A DNA stretch of 64,000 bases from Gemmatimonadota bacterium (GTDB lineage: Bacteria; Latescibacterota; UBA2968), in contig VXRD01000104.1 of NCBI GenBank assembly GCA_009838845.1, positions 1 to 64,000 on the forward strand, written 5' to 3'. This document shows, one piece after another, positions 25,656-34,391 of the stretch. The notes beneath the pieces were generated by a model. The model was not told where the DNA came from. It searched no databases and saw nothing but the letters and a program-made list of their open reading frames with translations. A program made the translations under genes and the position numbers. Position 1 is the stretch's first letter, and each line of letters begins with the position of its first letter.

Positions 25656-27017
25656 TTATCGCGCGGCCTCTATGGCCTCGGCTTTCATCTTTTCTCTCTC
25701 CACATCGTCCTGCCATCGCGCTTGAATATCTTCGCGCAAACGCCAGAGTGGATCAAAATAAAAGAAAAATGTATCGGGTTTTACTACGGGACTGATATAG
25801 ACGGCGATTCCGGTTTCCCGATTGTAATACTCATAAGAGTGCGCGTCTCGTTTTCCGCCACCGCCCAATGTATCTACAATAAATGTGGGCATGTTAAACC
25901 CGGATGTGGTGCCGCGTATGGCTTTTTCAATGGCGAGGCCGTCGTCGAGTGTTGTACGCAGGTCTTCAACGCCGCGCACGAGGTCGTGGAAATACACATA
26001 ATAGGGTTGTACGTTTAAGTAGCTCAACCTCTTGACCAGGAGTCTCATCGTCTCGGCGCTGTTATTCACGCCGCTTTGAAGTACTGCCTGGTTGCGTATT
26101 GTTATTCCGCGCGACTGTAGCCGATTAAGCCCGTCCTGGGTAATGCCGGTGATTTCGGCGGGGTGATTAAAATGGGTGTGCAAGACGACTTCTTTGTGCA
26201 TCTTGCGCCCGCGATCCACCACGCGTGTCAGCGCATCTACCCAGGCATCATCTGTGACGAGTTTTTGCGGCATGACCGCCGGGCCTTTGGTCGCAAAGCG
26301 AAATCGCCGTATGTGGTCAATATTCAGCAGGCGGTTGCCCAATTCTTCGAGTTGATCGGCTTTGAGTTGATACATGTCGCCGCCGCTGACTACGACATCT
26401 TCGACTTCGGGACGCGATTGAATATACCCAATCGCATTGTCCCATCGCTCGCGATTGACCCGCAGACTTACTTTTTCCACATCTTCTGTATCCAGTCCCA
26501 CAGCATAGCTGCGGGTGCAAAATCGGCAATAGACGGGACAGGTGTCCAATACGAGGAATAATACGCGGTCTGGATAGCGATGTGTCAATCCCTCAACGGG
26601 GGCATCTCCCAATTCATTGAGCGAATCGAGGTGCAATTCGGGGTGATCGCACTCTTGCTCGCATCTGAGAGACAAAAATTGTTTGCGAATCGGATCGCGA
26701 TACGGGTCATCCCAATTGATCAAGCTCAATATATACGGCGAGATTCGCACACTCATGGGCGCGTGTTGCAAGCCCGCTGCGACTTCTTGGTAAAAGTCAT
26801 TGGGTACTCGATTTTCAAGTACTCGCATCAATTTGCCCACGCTGGTTATTGAATGGCGCATCTGAAAGATGTGCGAGTGAAAGGTGCGCGCGTCTATGTC
26901 TGTAAAAGCGGGGATGTGTCGCCAGAATTCGTCCCGACGCAATTCGCGATGTGCGAGGTCTTGGGGATTGACGGGCGGTTTTGTGCGAGGGGCATATACT
27001 TCTTCAATAACGTCCAT
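25656..27017 (-). CDS. kamA: Lysine 2,3-aminomutase (KamA family)
   Basis: A 453-aa radical-SAM and PLP enzyme. The [4Fe-4S] ligands are Cys160, Cys164 and Cys167 (CPVYCRFC). The PLP lysine is Lys389 in LGGGGKRDAHSYE. Asp345 (FHDLVRG) and Asp382 (IVDTLGGGGK) match the two Asp residues that bind the lysine epsilon-amino group in the clostridial enzyme, so lysine is favoured over glutamate. The product would be beta-lysine, used for osmoprotection (as acetyl-beta-lysine) or lysine fermentation. The acetyltransferase ablB is not adjacent. An N-terminal extension of about 30 residues is present. Its promoter is near-consensus. Confidence 0.93.
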   Translation of the reverse strand: MDVIEEVYAPRTKPPVNPQDLAHRELRRDEFWRHIPAFTDIDARTFHSHIFQMRHSITSVGKLMRVLENRVPNDFYQEVAAGLQHAPMSVRISPYILSLINWDDPYRDPIRKQFLSLRCEQECDHPELHLDSLNELGDAPVEGLTHRYPDRVLFLVLDTCPVYCRFCTRSYAVGLDTEDVEKVSLRVNRERWDNAIGYIQSRPEVEDVVVSGGDMYQLKADQLEELGNRLLNIDHIRRFRFATKGPAVMPQKLVTDDAWVDALTRVVDRGRKMHKEVVLHTHFNHPAEITGITQDGLNRLQSRGITIRNQAVLQSGVNNSAETMRLLVKRLSYLNVQPYYVYFHDLVRGVEDLRTTLDDGLAIEKAIRGTTSGFNMPTFIVDTLGGGGKRDAHSYEYYNRETGIAVYISPVVKPDTFFFYFDPLWRLREDIQARWQDDVEREKMKAEAIEAAR

Positions 27018-27073
27018 CTTTCTGCCTTTTTAGTGAGATGCAAGGTGTGGTTATGCCTGTGTGCAAACTACCT

Positions 27074-27102
27074 ATAATACATCCGCTATGTATATCTGTC
27101 AA
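27074..27102 (-). promoter_or_regulatory. kamA promoter candidate
   Basis: Minus strand TTGACA (27102-27097), 17-bp spacer, TATTAT (27079-27074); 11 of 12 consensus positions. The predicted start is about 50 nt upstream of the kamA ATG. Confidence 0.75.
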
Positions 27103-27190
27103 GTCTGGGCGCGGACAAAAACCTTGTTCAACCTGTTTGTTTATTTTACTTTAAAAACGCTATTGCCATCATTCTGAACGGAATTTTTTT

Positions 27191-29932
27191 ATGTCAAAAC
27201 GCGCGTTTGTTATCCTCATTTTGGGTTTTGCCGTTTTTGCAGCTTTTGTTGGGCTGAGGCTGCTCTCGGTGATTTATACCGATTATCTCTGGTTTTCATC
27301 ACTCGGTTTTCACGACGTATTTATCACCATTATACGCACCAAAACCCTCGCCTTTTTCGCATTTGGTAGTGTTTTTGCACTGATCTGCGGTATCAGTATT
27401 GTCGCTGCTCGGCGCTATGGACAGCCCACCCGCATCATGGCGCTTGAGGTTATTATCGATGGCGATGTTCCCATACCGCCTGATCACTCTCTCCGACAGC
27501 GTTACGCCTGGATCGGCATTGTCGCGCTGTTGTCCTTTTTTATGGGTGTTGCAGGCACTTCGGCCTGGTCAGTGGTTCTAAAATACATCAATCCCACCTC
27601 TTTTGATCTGGCTGATCCCATATTTGGTCACGACATAGCATTTTATGTTTTCAGCCTGCCGCTGTACAATTTTCTGCAGGGTTGGTTCATTTCTGCAATT
27701 ATTGTGACGGGGATTGCCTCGATTGTTTCCTATCATCAGGATAGAGCGGTTCGATACGATGACAAGCGCTGGATTACGACCCCACATGTGCGAGCACATG
27801 TCTCGATTCTCGCTGCTATTCTCGCTCTTTTACTCGCATGGGGATATTGGCTAAAAAAATACGAGTTGCTCTATTCTTTTCGCAAAGAGGCTTTTTTTGG
27901 CGCGGGTTATACAGATCTCAATATCCAGATCTGGGCTTACTATCTGATGCTTTTTGGGCTGGTTGTTCTCGCGGGGTTGCTCTTTTACAATGTGCGCGTT
28001 CGCACATGGAAGATTCCCGGATTTGGCGCGGCGGGCTATCTCGGTGCGATCATTGTCGTGAGTTGGTGCATCCCTATTATTTTTGAATTGGTGGTTGTGC
28101 GACCCAATGAATTTGACAGAGAAAAGCCCTATATTCAACATGCCATCAATTACACGCGCAAAGCATATCGTCTGGACAAGATCGAGGAGGTGCCTTTTCC
28201 CGGCGAATCTGATCTGACTGCGGACGATATTGCAAATAATCAGGCTACCATACAAAGTATTCCGCTGTGGGATCGCCGTCCGCTTATGGACACGTATTCT
28301 CAGATCCAGGAAATTCGGTCCTATTACAAATTTCGAAGTGTCGATGTGGATCGCTATCGCATTGACGGCACGTATCGACAAGTGATGCTGGCCGCACGCG
28401 AACTGGCGAGAAATCCGCGCGATTTACCAGGGGATACATGGGTCAATCGGCATCTTGTGTACACGCATGGATACGGTCTGGTCATGAGTCCGGCCAATGA
28501 GATTGCCGCCGAAGGGCTGCCGGGTTTTCTGCTGAAGGATATTCCACCGGTTACATCGAATGGCATAGAGGTCGTTCGCCCCGAACTCTACTACGGGGAA
28601 GACATGCGCGATTACATCATCGTTCGGACCAATACACCCGAATTTGACTATCCCAAAGGCGATGAGAATATATATACGAATTATCAGGGGCGCGGTGGCG
28701 TGCTGTTGGATGGATTTTTGAAGCGCCTTTTATTTTCCATTCGCTTTGTCGATCCATTTATTCTTTTTACCGATGCGATAACGCCCCAAAGTCGCATTGT
28801 GTTTGACCGGCATATCGGCACCCGCTTTGGAGAAGATGCGCCGCGGCGGTTTGATAAAATTGCCCCATTTCTCCGTTTTGACAACGATCCCTATCTCGCC
28901 GTGGTTGAAGGCCGCCTGCTCTGGATACAGGATGCTTATACTATATCCAATATGTTTCCCTATTCGATGCCTTATGGGCGGCCCTATGTGCGAGAAATGA
29001 ATTATATTCGCAATTCTGTCAAAGTGGTGCTCGACGCGTACAATGGGAGTGTCACTTTCTATGCCTGGGATACGAGTGACCCTCTCCTCAAGACCTATAT
29101 GGCGATTTTCCCGCATCTGTTCAAGTCGGCTGATGAAATCGGTCCCGCACTTCGCGCACACCTGCGGTATCCGATAGATCTATTTGATATTCAGGCGGCG
29201 CTTTACAATACCTATCACATGACCACTCCGATTGTGTTCTACAACCGCGAAGATGTGTGGGAGATTCCCACAGAATACTACGGGACAGTTGATCGCCCTA
29301 TTCGCATGCATCCGTATTATGTGATGGCGCGTTTGCCGGGTGAAGACCGCGAAGAATATATTCTCATGTTGCCGGCTACGCCTTCCAACAAACCCAATAT
29401 GATCGGCTGGATATTTGCGCGTTGTGACGGAGAAAATTACGGACGACTCGTGGTCTATAAATTACCGAAGGAAAAGCTTATTTACGGGCCGATGCTTATT
29501 GAACAACGCATCAATCAGGATACCGATATTTCCCGAGAAATTACTCTGTGGGACCAGCGCGGGTCAGATGTCATACGCGGCAATTTGCTGGTTATTCCCA
29601 TCCGCAATTCGTTCATTTATGTCGAGCCGCTTTATTTGCGCGCATCCCAACACGGCATGCCAGAGCTCAAGCGCGTGCTCGCCGTTCACGGTGACCGCCT
29701 CGCTATGGGCGAAGATCTCAACGATGCTCTCAACAGAGTTTTTTCCATAACAAAGGGCGTGCCAGTTCGGGATACGGAAGATTTGCCAGAAGACCTCAAA
29801 ATACTCGCCCGGCAGGCCTATCAGCAATTTGAAACGGCGCAAAAGCACTTGCAAGCGGGCGCGTTTTCTGATTATGGCCAAAGCGTTGAGGCACTGCGCC
29901 AAACTCTTCGGCGCATGAATGAAAATGAATAA
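27191..29932 (+). CDS. UPF0182 family large membrane protein
   Basis: A 913-aa member of UPF0182 (COG1615). About seven transmembrane helices lie in residues 5-300, including the diagnostic YTDYLWFSSLGFHDVF, FGHDIAFYVFSLPLYNFLQGW and FRKEAFFGAGYTDLNIQI segments. A very large extracytoplasmic domain (about 300-870) follows, with TNTPEFDYPKGDENIYTNY and RFDNDPYLAVVEGRLLWIQDAYT. The C-terminus is helical. The function of the family is not established. The stop overlaps the murQ start by 14 bp, an uncommon pairing that suggests an envelope or cell-wall connection. Confidence 0.92.
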   Translation: MSKRAFVILILGFAVFAAFVGLRLLSVIYTDYLWFSSLGFHDVFITIIRTKTLAFFAFGSVFALICGISIVAARRYGQPTRIMALEVIIDGDVPIPPDHSLRQRYAWIGIVALLSFFMGVAGTSAWSVVLKYINPTSFDLADPIFGHDIAFYVFSLPLYNFLQGWFISAIIVTGIASIVSYHQDRAVRYDDKRWITTPHVRAHVSILAAILALLLAWGYWLKKYELLYSFRKEAFFGAGYTDLNIQIWAYYLMLFGLVVLAGLLFYNVRVRTWKIPGFGAAGYLGAIIVVSWCIPIIFELVVVRPNEFDREKPYIQHAINYTRKAYRLDKIEEVPFPGESDLTADDIANNQATIQSIPLWDRRPLMDTYSQIQEIRSYYKFRSVDVDRYRIDGTYRQVMLAARELARNPRDLPGDTWVNRHLVYTHGYGLVMSPANEIAAEGLPGFLLKDIPPVTSNGIEVVRPELYYGEDMRDYIIVRTNTPEFDYPKGDENIYTNYQGRGGVLLDGFLKRLLFSIRFVDPFILFTDAITPQSRIVFDRHIGTRFGEDAPRRFDKIAPFLRFDNDPYLAVVEGRLLWIQDAYTISNMFPYSMPYGRPYVREMNYIRNSVKVVLDAYNGSVTFYAWDTSDPLLKTYMAIFPHLFKSADEIGPALRAHLRYPIDLFDIQAALYNTYHMTTPIVFYNREDVWEIPTEYYGTVDRPIRMHPYYVMARLPGEDREEYILMLPATPSNKPNMIGWIFARCDGENYGRLVVYKLPKEKLIYGPMLIEQRINQDTDISREITLWDQRGSDVIRGNLLVIPIRNSFIYVEPLYLRASQHGMPELKRVLAVHGDRLAMGEDLNDALNRVFSITKGVPVRDTEDLPEDLKILARQAYQQFETAQKHLQAGAFSDYGQSVEALRQTLRRMNENE

Positions 29933-30833
29933 ACAGGTCTCAAAGTGGGCTGGATTGCTCACTGAACAGCGCAATTCCAATAGCACCCATATTGACCGGT
30001 GTTCGACAGTGGATGCACTGCGCCTTATCAATACCGAAGATCAAAAAGTAGCGCGTACTGTTGAAGGTGTGATAGATGATGTTGCCAGAGCTGTCGATCT
30101 CGTGGTGTCGGCGTTTCAAAAGGGCGGTCGTCTCTTTTATGTTGGCGCGGGAACCAGCGGTCGTCTCGGCGTTCTCGATGCGTCTGAATGCCCGCCGACC
30201 TACGGCGTGTCACCCGATCTCGTTCAGGGGGTTATCGCGGGCGGTATTCCCGCTTTGACGCGTTCACAAGAAGGCGCAGAAGACCACCCTGAAGACGGAA
30301 AAGCCGCGCTCAAAGATCGCGGTTGTACATCCGATGATGTTGTTATGGGCATTGCGGCGAGTGGGGTGACGCCTTTTGTGCTCGGTGCGCTCGAATACGC
30401 GCGATGTATTGGCGCAAAGACTTTGTTTTTTACATGCAATCCAGATGTCGTAGAAAAGGCGCGCGCAGATGTCGCGATTGTTCCTGTGGTGGGGCCAGAG
30501 GTCGTTACCGGTTCGACGCGCATGAAAGCGGGCACGGCAACCAAACTCGTGCTCAATATGATTACTACAACGGCTATGATCCGCCTGGGTAAAGTCTATG
30601 AAAATCTGATGGTTGATCTCGCGCCGACCTGCGAAAAACTCATAGATCGCGCCGAACGCATTTTGGAGATCGTATCTGATCTGACTCCTGAAGAAAGTCG
30701 CCGGGCACTCGACAATGCACAGGGAGATCTCAAAACGGCGATTGTCATGACAAAACGGGCTGTCTCTATAGAAACAGCCCGTGAATTACTGCGGCAAAAC
30801 GATGGTGTTATCAACAAGGTTCTGGTGGATTAA
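29919..30833 (+). CDS. murQ: N-acetylmuramic acid 6-phosphate etherase
   Basis: A 304-aa SIS-domain enzyme. TEQRNSNSTHIDRCSTVDALRLIN, VGAGTSGRLGVLDASECPPTYG, IAGGIPALTRSQEGAEDHPEDG and GPEVVTGSTRMKAGTATKLVLNMITT are all standard MurQ segments, and the Glu in DASECPPT is the proposed catalytic residue. It cleaves the lactyl ether of MurNAc-6-phosphate to give GlcNAc-6-phosphate in cell-wall recycling. No PTS or anhMurNAc kinase gene is adjacent. An internal ATG at 29925 is an alternative start. The gene meets the convergent ClpX-like gene with a 4-bp overlap. Confidence 0.96.
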   Translation: MKMNKQVSKWAGLLTEQRNSNSTHIDRCSTVDALRLINTEDQKVARTVEGVIDDVARAVDLVVSAFQKGGRLFYVGAGTSGRLGVLDASECPPTYGVSPDLVQGVIAGGIPALTRSQEGAEDHPEDGKAALKDRGCTSDDVVMGIAASGVTPFVLGALEYARCIGAKTLFFTCNPDVVEKARADVAIVPVVGPEVVTGSTRMKAGTATKLVLNMITTTAMIRLGKVYENLMVDLAPTCEKLIDRAERILEIVSDLTPEESRRALDNAQGDLKTAIVMTKRAVSIETARELLRQNDGVINKVLVD

Positions 30834-32359
30834 GTCCTGTTGTGTTCTCCTTGATAGAAGGTTTTTACCAGACCGTTGAGAAAGTCTTTGGGCTGGCGCA
30901 CGGCTTCTGCGGTAATGACGTAAGATTGGTGCCCCAATAGCTTTAGCCCGTGCCCGTAATCATCGAACAAATCCGGGCACACTTCGTCAATTGTTCGATT
31001 TTCTTTTGCGGCTTTTTCGGCAAGTGCGCCCAGTGCCTCATCGTCAAAGGTGAGCGCGATACCATAGGCGTCTTGGAATCGCTTGACAAACGCGCTCGTG
31101 CCTCGCAAGATCAGCAACTGCTGAAGCGCGAGTTCGGGGTCTTCAATTACATTTTTCGTGACGTGAAACGAATCGATTTCTGTCGATGGCAATGATTTTT
31201 CAAATTTTAGCAACGCGCGTTCACATACGCTGACCAGACTTCGCGCGCCGGTTTGTTCCAGGGCGGCTTGTTCGGCCAATAGCCTGAGCGCGTCGTCGTC
31301 AAAAGTCAGATCAATGCCGTAGGCTTTGAAGTCGCGTTTTTTGCCCAGAATTACCGAACTGGTCTGGCTCTGCAAAATCGCGTAGAGGTCGTCCACGCTC
31401 AAGGGTGTTAAAATTGCTGTTACGGGCAATCGCCCCACAAACTCAGACTCAAAACCGTATTCGATCATGTCTTCTGTTTTGGCGTGCTGCAAAAGTTCTG
31501 TGTGGTCCTGTTCGTGAGACATGTCGCGCCCGGATTGGAACCCGACTTTGCCCAGATTGAGACGTTTTCGCACGATGTCATCGAGGCCGCTAAATGCACC
31601 GCTTACGATAAACAGGATGTTGCGCGTGTTAATTTTTTGACGCTCTACTTTGCCACTGCGCTGAAATTGCATCATGGATTCCATCTGCGATGTGAGGTCG
31701 TGTGGTGCTTTGAGATCGACATCGGTTTCTTCCATGAGCTTGAGCAAGTTGCGCTGAACGCCCGTGCGCGATACGTCTGGGCCGACCAGATTTGAGGCCG
31801 ATGCGATTTTGTCTATTTCGTCGATGTACACGATGCCGTATTGCGCCATTTCAATGCTGCCATTGGCTTCGCGCACGAGTTCTCGAATCAGGTCTTCGAC
31901 ATCGCCGCCCACATATCCCGTTTCGCTGAATTTTGTCGCATCGCCCTTGACGAATGGAACGCCAATGCGTTGTGCAATCAACTTAATCAAATACGTTTTG
32001 CCCACGCCCGTAGGCCCAATCAGGAGGATATTGTTTTTGATGTGTCCCACATTTTTGCGCGAAAAATCCGGGTCTTCGCGGTCGAGTTTCATGCGATTGT
32101 AGTGCGTACATATCTTGGTGGCCAATACTTCTTTTGCTTCGGATTGCTGTACCACATATTTGTTTAGATAAGCCTCCAATTCTTCGGGCTTGAGGTCAAA
32201 ATCTATGGTTTGTTCTGCGGGTTCTTCCACGCGGGGACCTTCCTGTATCCCATCGGCTTCTCCCTGCGGAAAGACTACCTGATTCCCGTATTTTTCTTCG
32301 AGGAAGTTTTTGAGATCTTTTTGCAATTCTGCAGGAGAAAAAGGTCTTTTTTCAGACAT
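30830..32359 (-). CDS. ClpX-like AAA+ ATPase with a duplicated C-terminal segment
   Basis: A 509-aa AAA+ unfoldase. Walker A GPTGVGKT (115-122), pore loop GYVG (149-152), Walker B GIVYIDEID (175-183) and sensor-2 TGARSL (370-375) are intact. GKVGF (270-274) sits where ClpX has its IGF loop for docking ClpP. It differs from normal ClpX by lacking the N-terminal four-Cys zinc domain and by a C-terminal extension (about 415-509). That extension repeats the small-domain motif: AYGIDLTFDDDAL at 346-358 and AYGIALTFDDEAL at 430-442. No clpP is nearby. It is probably a ClpX paralogue with its own substrates or adaptor. Confidence 0.85.
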   Translation of the reverse strand: MSEKRPFSPAELQKDLKNFLEEKYGNQVVFPQGEADGIQEGPRVEEPAEQTIDFDLKPEELEAYLNKYVVQQSEAKEVLATKICTHYNRMKLDREDPDFSRKNVGHIKNNILLIGPTGVGKTYLIKLIAQRIGVPFVKGDATKFSETGYVGGDVEDLIRELVREANGSIEMAQYGIVYIDEIDKIASASNLVGPDVSRTGVQRNLLKLMEETDVDLKAPHDLTSQMESMMQFQRSGKVERQKINTRNILFIVSGAFSGLDDIVRKRLNLGKVGFQSGRDMSHEQDHTELLQHAKTEDMIEYGFESEFVGRLPVTAILTPLSVDDLYAILQSQTSSVILGKKRDFKAYGIDLTFDDDALRLLAEQAALEQTGARSLVSVCERALLKFEKSLPSTEIDSFHVTKNVIEDPELALQQLLILRGTSAFVKRFQDAYGIALTFDDEALGALAEKAAKENRTIDEVCPDLFDDYGHGLKLLGHQSYVITAEAVRQPKDFLNGLVKTFYQGEHNRT

Positions 32360-32441
32360 AAAAAAAGCTCCAGAGTCAAGGGGCTGGGGACTGGGGATAA
32401 GCTCTCAGTCCATCCAGAGTAGTAATACTGAAAGTTCCTAA

Positions 32442-32470
32442 ACAATACCAATACTGCTTCTGACTGTCAA
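32442..32470 (-). promoter_or_regulatory. Promoter candidate for the ClpX-like gene
   Basis: Minus strand TTGACA (32470-32465), 17-bp spacer, TATTGT (32447-32442), about 83 bp upstream of the start, in the divergent interval shared with the NFACT gene. Confidence 0.55.
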
Positions 32471-32489
32471 GTTATCATGAGACACAGTT

Positions 32490-34232
32490 ATGAATCTCAG
32501 TCCACTAACACTTCGCAGATTATGCGATGAATTGCGGCCTCAGATTGACCATCGCCTGATCCGCGATGTGTTCCTCGTTGGTCGGCACGATCTGTTTCTG
32601 CATCTGGGCGATGCCGGGTATCTCTTGCTTTCCGCACATCCAGGTCGAAGTTGTCTGATGCTGACGCAACTGCCCAGCGAGGCCCAGCGCTTACGCATTC
32701 CCTGGGCAGATCGCTATTTGCGCGGTGCGGGTATTATTGGCATTGAGCATGTTCCCCACGAACGCATTGTGCATATCATAGTTCGCAAGCGCGACCGCAT
32801 TGGCACGGTTACTGATTCCCGCATTATATGTGAATTGATCAACAGGTATGCCAATGTTGTTCTCGTCGATATGAGAACGAGCCGAATCCTGGGGGCGCTC
32901 AGGTCCGTTCGCGCGCGCCAGAACCGCGTGCGGGAAATAGCTCCGGGAAAATTCTATCATCCGCCGCCAGCACTTGACCGCATGCCGCCGGAAAGCGCGA
33001 AGCTCTCCTTTTTGGCCGATATTCCCGAAGATGCGCGCGCAGACGCGCTTGTACAACATATTGCGGGGCTTGACCTTTTATCTGCGCGCGAATTGCTTCA
33101 TATTGCTGGTTTTGGGGAGAAACGCCCGCTTTCCGCCAGCGATATCGCGAATTTTGCAGAGATTATTCGCACGTTTTTTGCGAATCCGCCATTTTGTGAC
33201 GGAGGCCTGCGCGTGCGAGAAGGGGATAATCGCAACGCGGTTTGTGCTCTTGGTATTCGGCATACGCAGATAGAACAAGCGTATCGCTCGCTCAGCGAAG
33301 CTATATCGGATGTTGTGGCGTGCGAAGTCGAGTCTGAGGCTCTTAAAGGGCGGCAAAAAAATATCGAGAAGGATCTAAAAAATCGCCTGACTGTCTGCGA
33401 GCGAAAAATTGGGCGTATCCGCGCAGATATCGACGATGCGGCCAATGCAGATCTGTATGAAAAGATGGGGAATGTGCTGATGTGTCACATCGCGCAGATT
33501 CCTGCGAATGTCGATACCATCACGCTTCCCGATGTATTTGACCCGTCTTGCGAGGATATGGTTATCTCCCTCAATCCCCGGCGCACGGCCTCGGAAAATG
33601 CCAGCGCGTACCTCAAGCGGGCGCAGAAAGCGAGAAAAGGCGCCCCCATTCTCGCCAAACGTCTCGAGGTAGCACAGAGGGAGAGGGATGAAATTCTGCA
33701 TTATACAGATCGCCTCAATGCTGTCCGTTTGGAAGCCGAGTTCGACGAGATACGGCGGGAACTGGAAGATGCGCGCCTGATCAAAGCGCCTAAAAAGAGG
33801 CCGCGAGTCAGGTCTAAACGCCAGAGCGGCGATATTCATCCCAGACGGTATCGCACACAGGATGGTTGGCGCGTGCTGGTGGGGCGAAATAATACGGAAA
33901 ACGATAGGCTTACCAAAAGTTCAGGCCGAGACGATTTCTTTTTGCATGTTCACGGATGCCCGGGATCCCATGTGATTCTCAAACGCGATGGCAGAGCGGA
34001 CCACCCCTCTCGAAAAACGCTTGAAGAAGCGGCCTGTCTGGCGGCTTATTGGAGCAAAGCGCGGGGTGCTAAACGTGTGCCAGTCAATTATACAGAGGTT
34101 CGCTATGTGCAAAAACCGCGTGGGGCACCGCCGGGGCTGGTCACGATTCGGAATGAAAAAACTCTGATGGTCTCGCCTCGCGAACTCAAGCGCGAGGATG
34201 AATGGACGAATAGACGAATAGACGAATGGTAA
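32490..34232 (+). CDS. rqcH: NFACT/RqcH-family ribosome quality-control protein
   Basis: A 580-aa NFACT protein: NFACT-N (about 1-220, with LLLSAHPGRSCLMLT and CELINRYANVVLVD), a helix-hairpin-helix region (about 195-240), a long coiled coil (about 280-440) and C-terminal NFACT-R (about 455-570, VLVGRNNTENDRLTKSSGRDDFFLHVHG). RqcH binds stalled 50S subunits and recruits tRNA-Ala for C-terminal alanine tailing. The DR motif needed for tailing in Bacillus RqcH aligns here with Glu91-Arg92 (HERIVHI), a conservative change. The last residues (TNRRIDEW) are encoded by an 8-bp tandem repeat, so the C-terminus may be recently altered. Confidence 0.9.
   Translation: MNLSPLTLRRLCDELRPQIDHRLIRDVFLVGRHDLFLHLGDAGYLLLSAHPGRSCLMLTQLPSEAQRLRIPWADRYLRGAGIIGIEHVPHERIVHIIVRKRDRIGTVTDSRIICELINRYANVVLVDMRTSRILGALRSVRARQNRVREIAPGKFYHPPPALDRMPPESAKLSFLADIPEDARADALVQHIAGLDLLSARELLHIAGFGEKRPLSASDIANFAEIIRTFFANPPFCDGGLRVREGDNRNAVCALGIRHTQIEQAYRSLSEAISDVVACEVESEALKGRQKNIEKDLKNRLTVCERKIGRIRADIDDAANADLYEKMGNVLMCHIAQIPANVDTITLPDVFDPSCEDMVISLNPRRTASENASAYLKRAQKARKGAPILAKRLEVAQRERDEILHYTDRLNAVRLEAEFDEIRRELEDARLIKAPKKRPRVRSKRQSGDIHPRRYRTQDGWRVLVGRNNTENDRLTKSSGRDDFFLHVHGCPGSHVILKRDGRADHPSRKTLEEAACLAAYWSKARGAKRVPVNYTEVRYVQKPRGAPPGLVTIRNEKTLMVSPRELKREDEWTNRRIDEW
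34205..34228 (+). repeat. Three 8-bp units (GACGAATA) at the 3' end of the NFACT gene
   Basis: Units at 34205-34212, 34213-34220 and 34221-34228 (last base changed). They are in frame with the final codons. The inverse (TATTCGTC) resembles the units of the larger array 33 bp downstream. Confidence 0.8.
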
Positions 34233-34261
34233 TATATACTGGTTTTGGGAGGATGGGCGGG

Positions 34262-34357
34262 GTTCGCAGATTCGTAGATTCGCAGATTCGTAGATTCGCA
34301 GATTCGTAGATTCGCAGATTCGTAGATTCGTAGATTCGCAGATTCGTAGATTCGCTG
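34262..34357. repeat. 8-bp tandem array, about 12 units of ATTCG(C/T)AG
   Basis: Twelve 8-bp units run without gaps, mostly alternating ATTCGCAG and ATTCGTAG, with two consecutive ATTCGTAG copies at 34318-34333 and degenerate edge units. The array lies between the NFACT gene and the epimerase start. Long open frames across it on the minus strand are artefacts of the period. It is a probable variable-number repeat. Confidence 0.9.
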
Positions 34358-34391
34358 TTTTGCTGTTTCACATTTTTTCAAGGGAGATATT

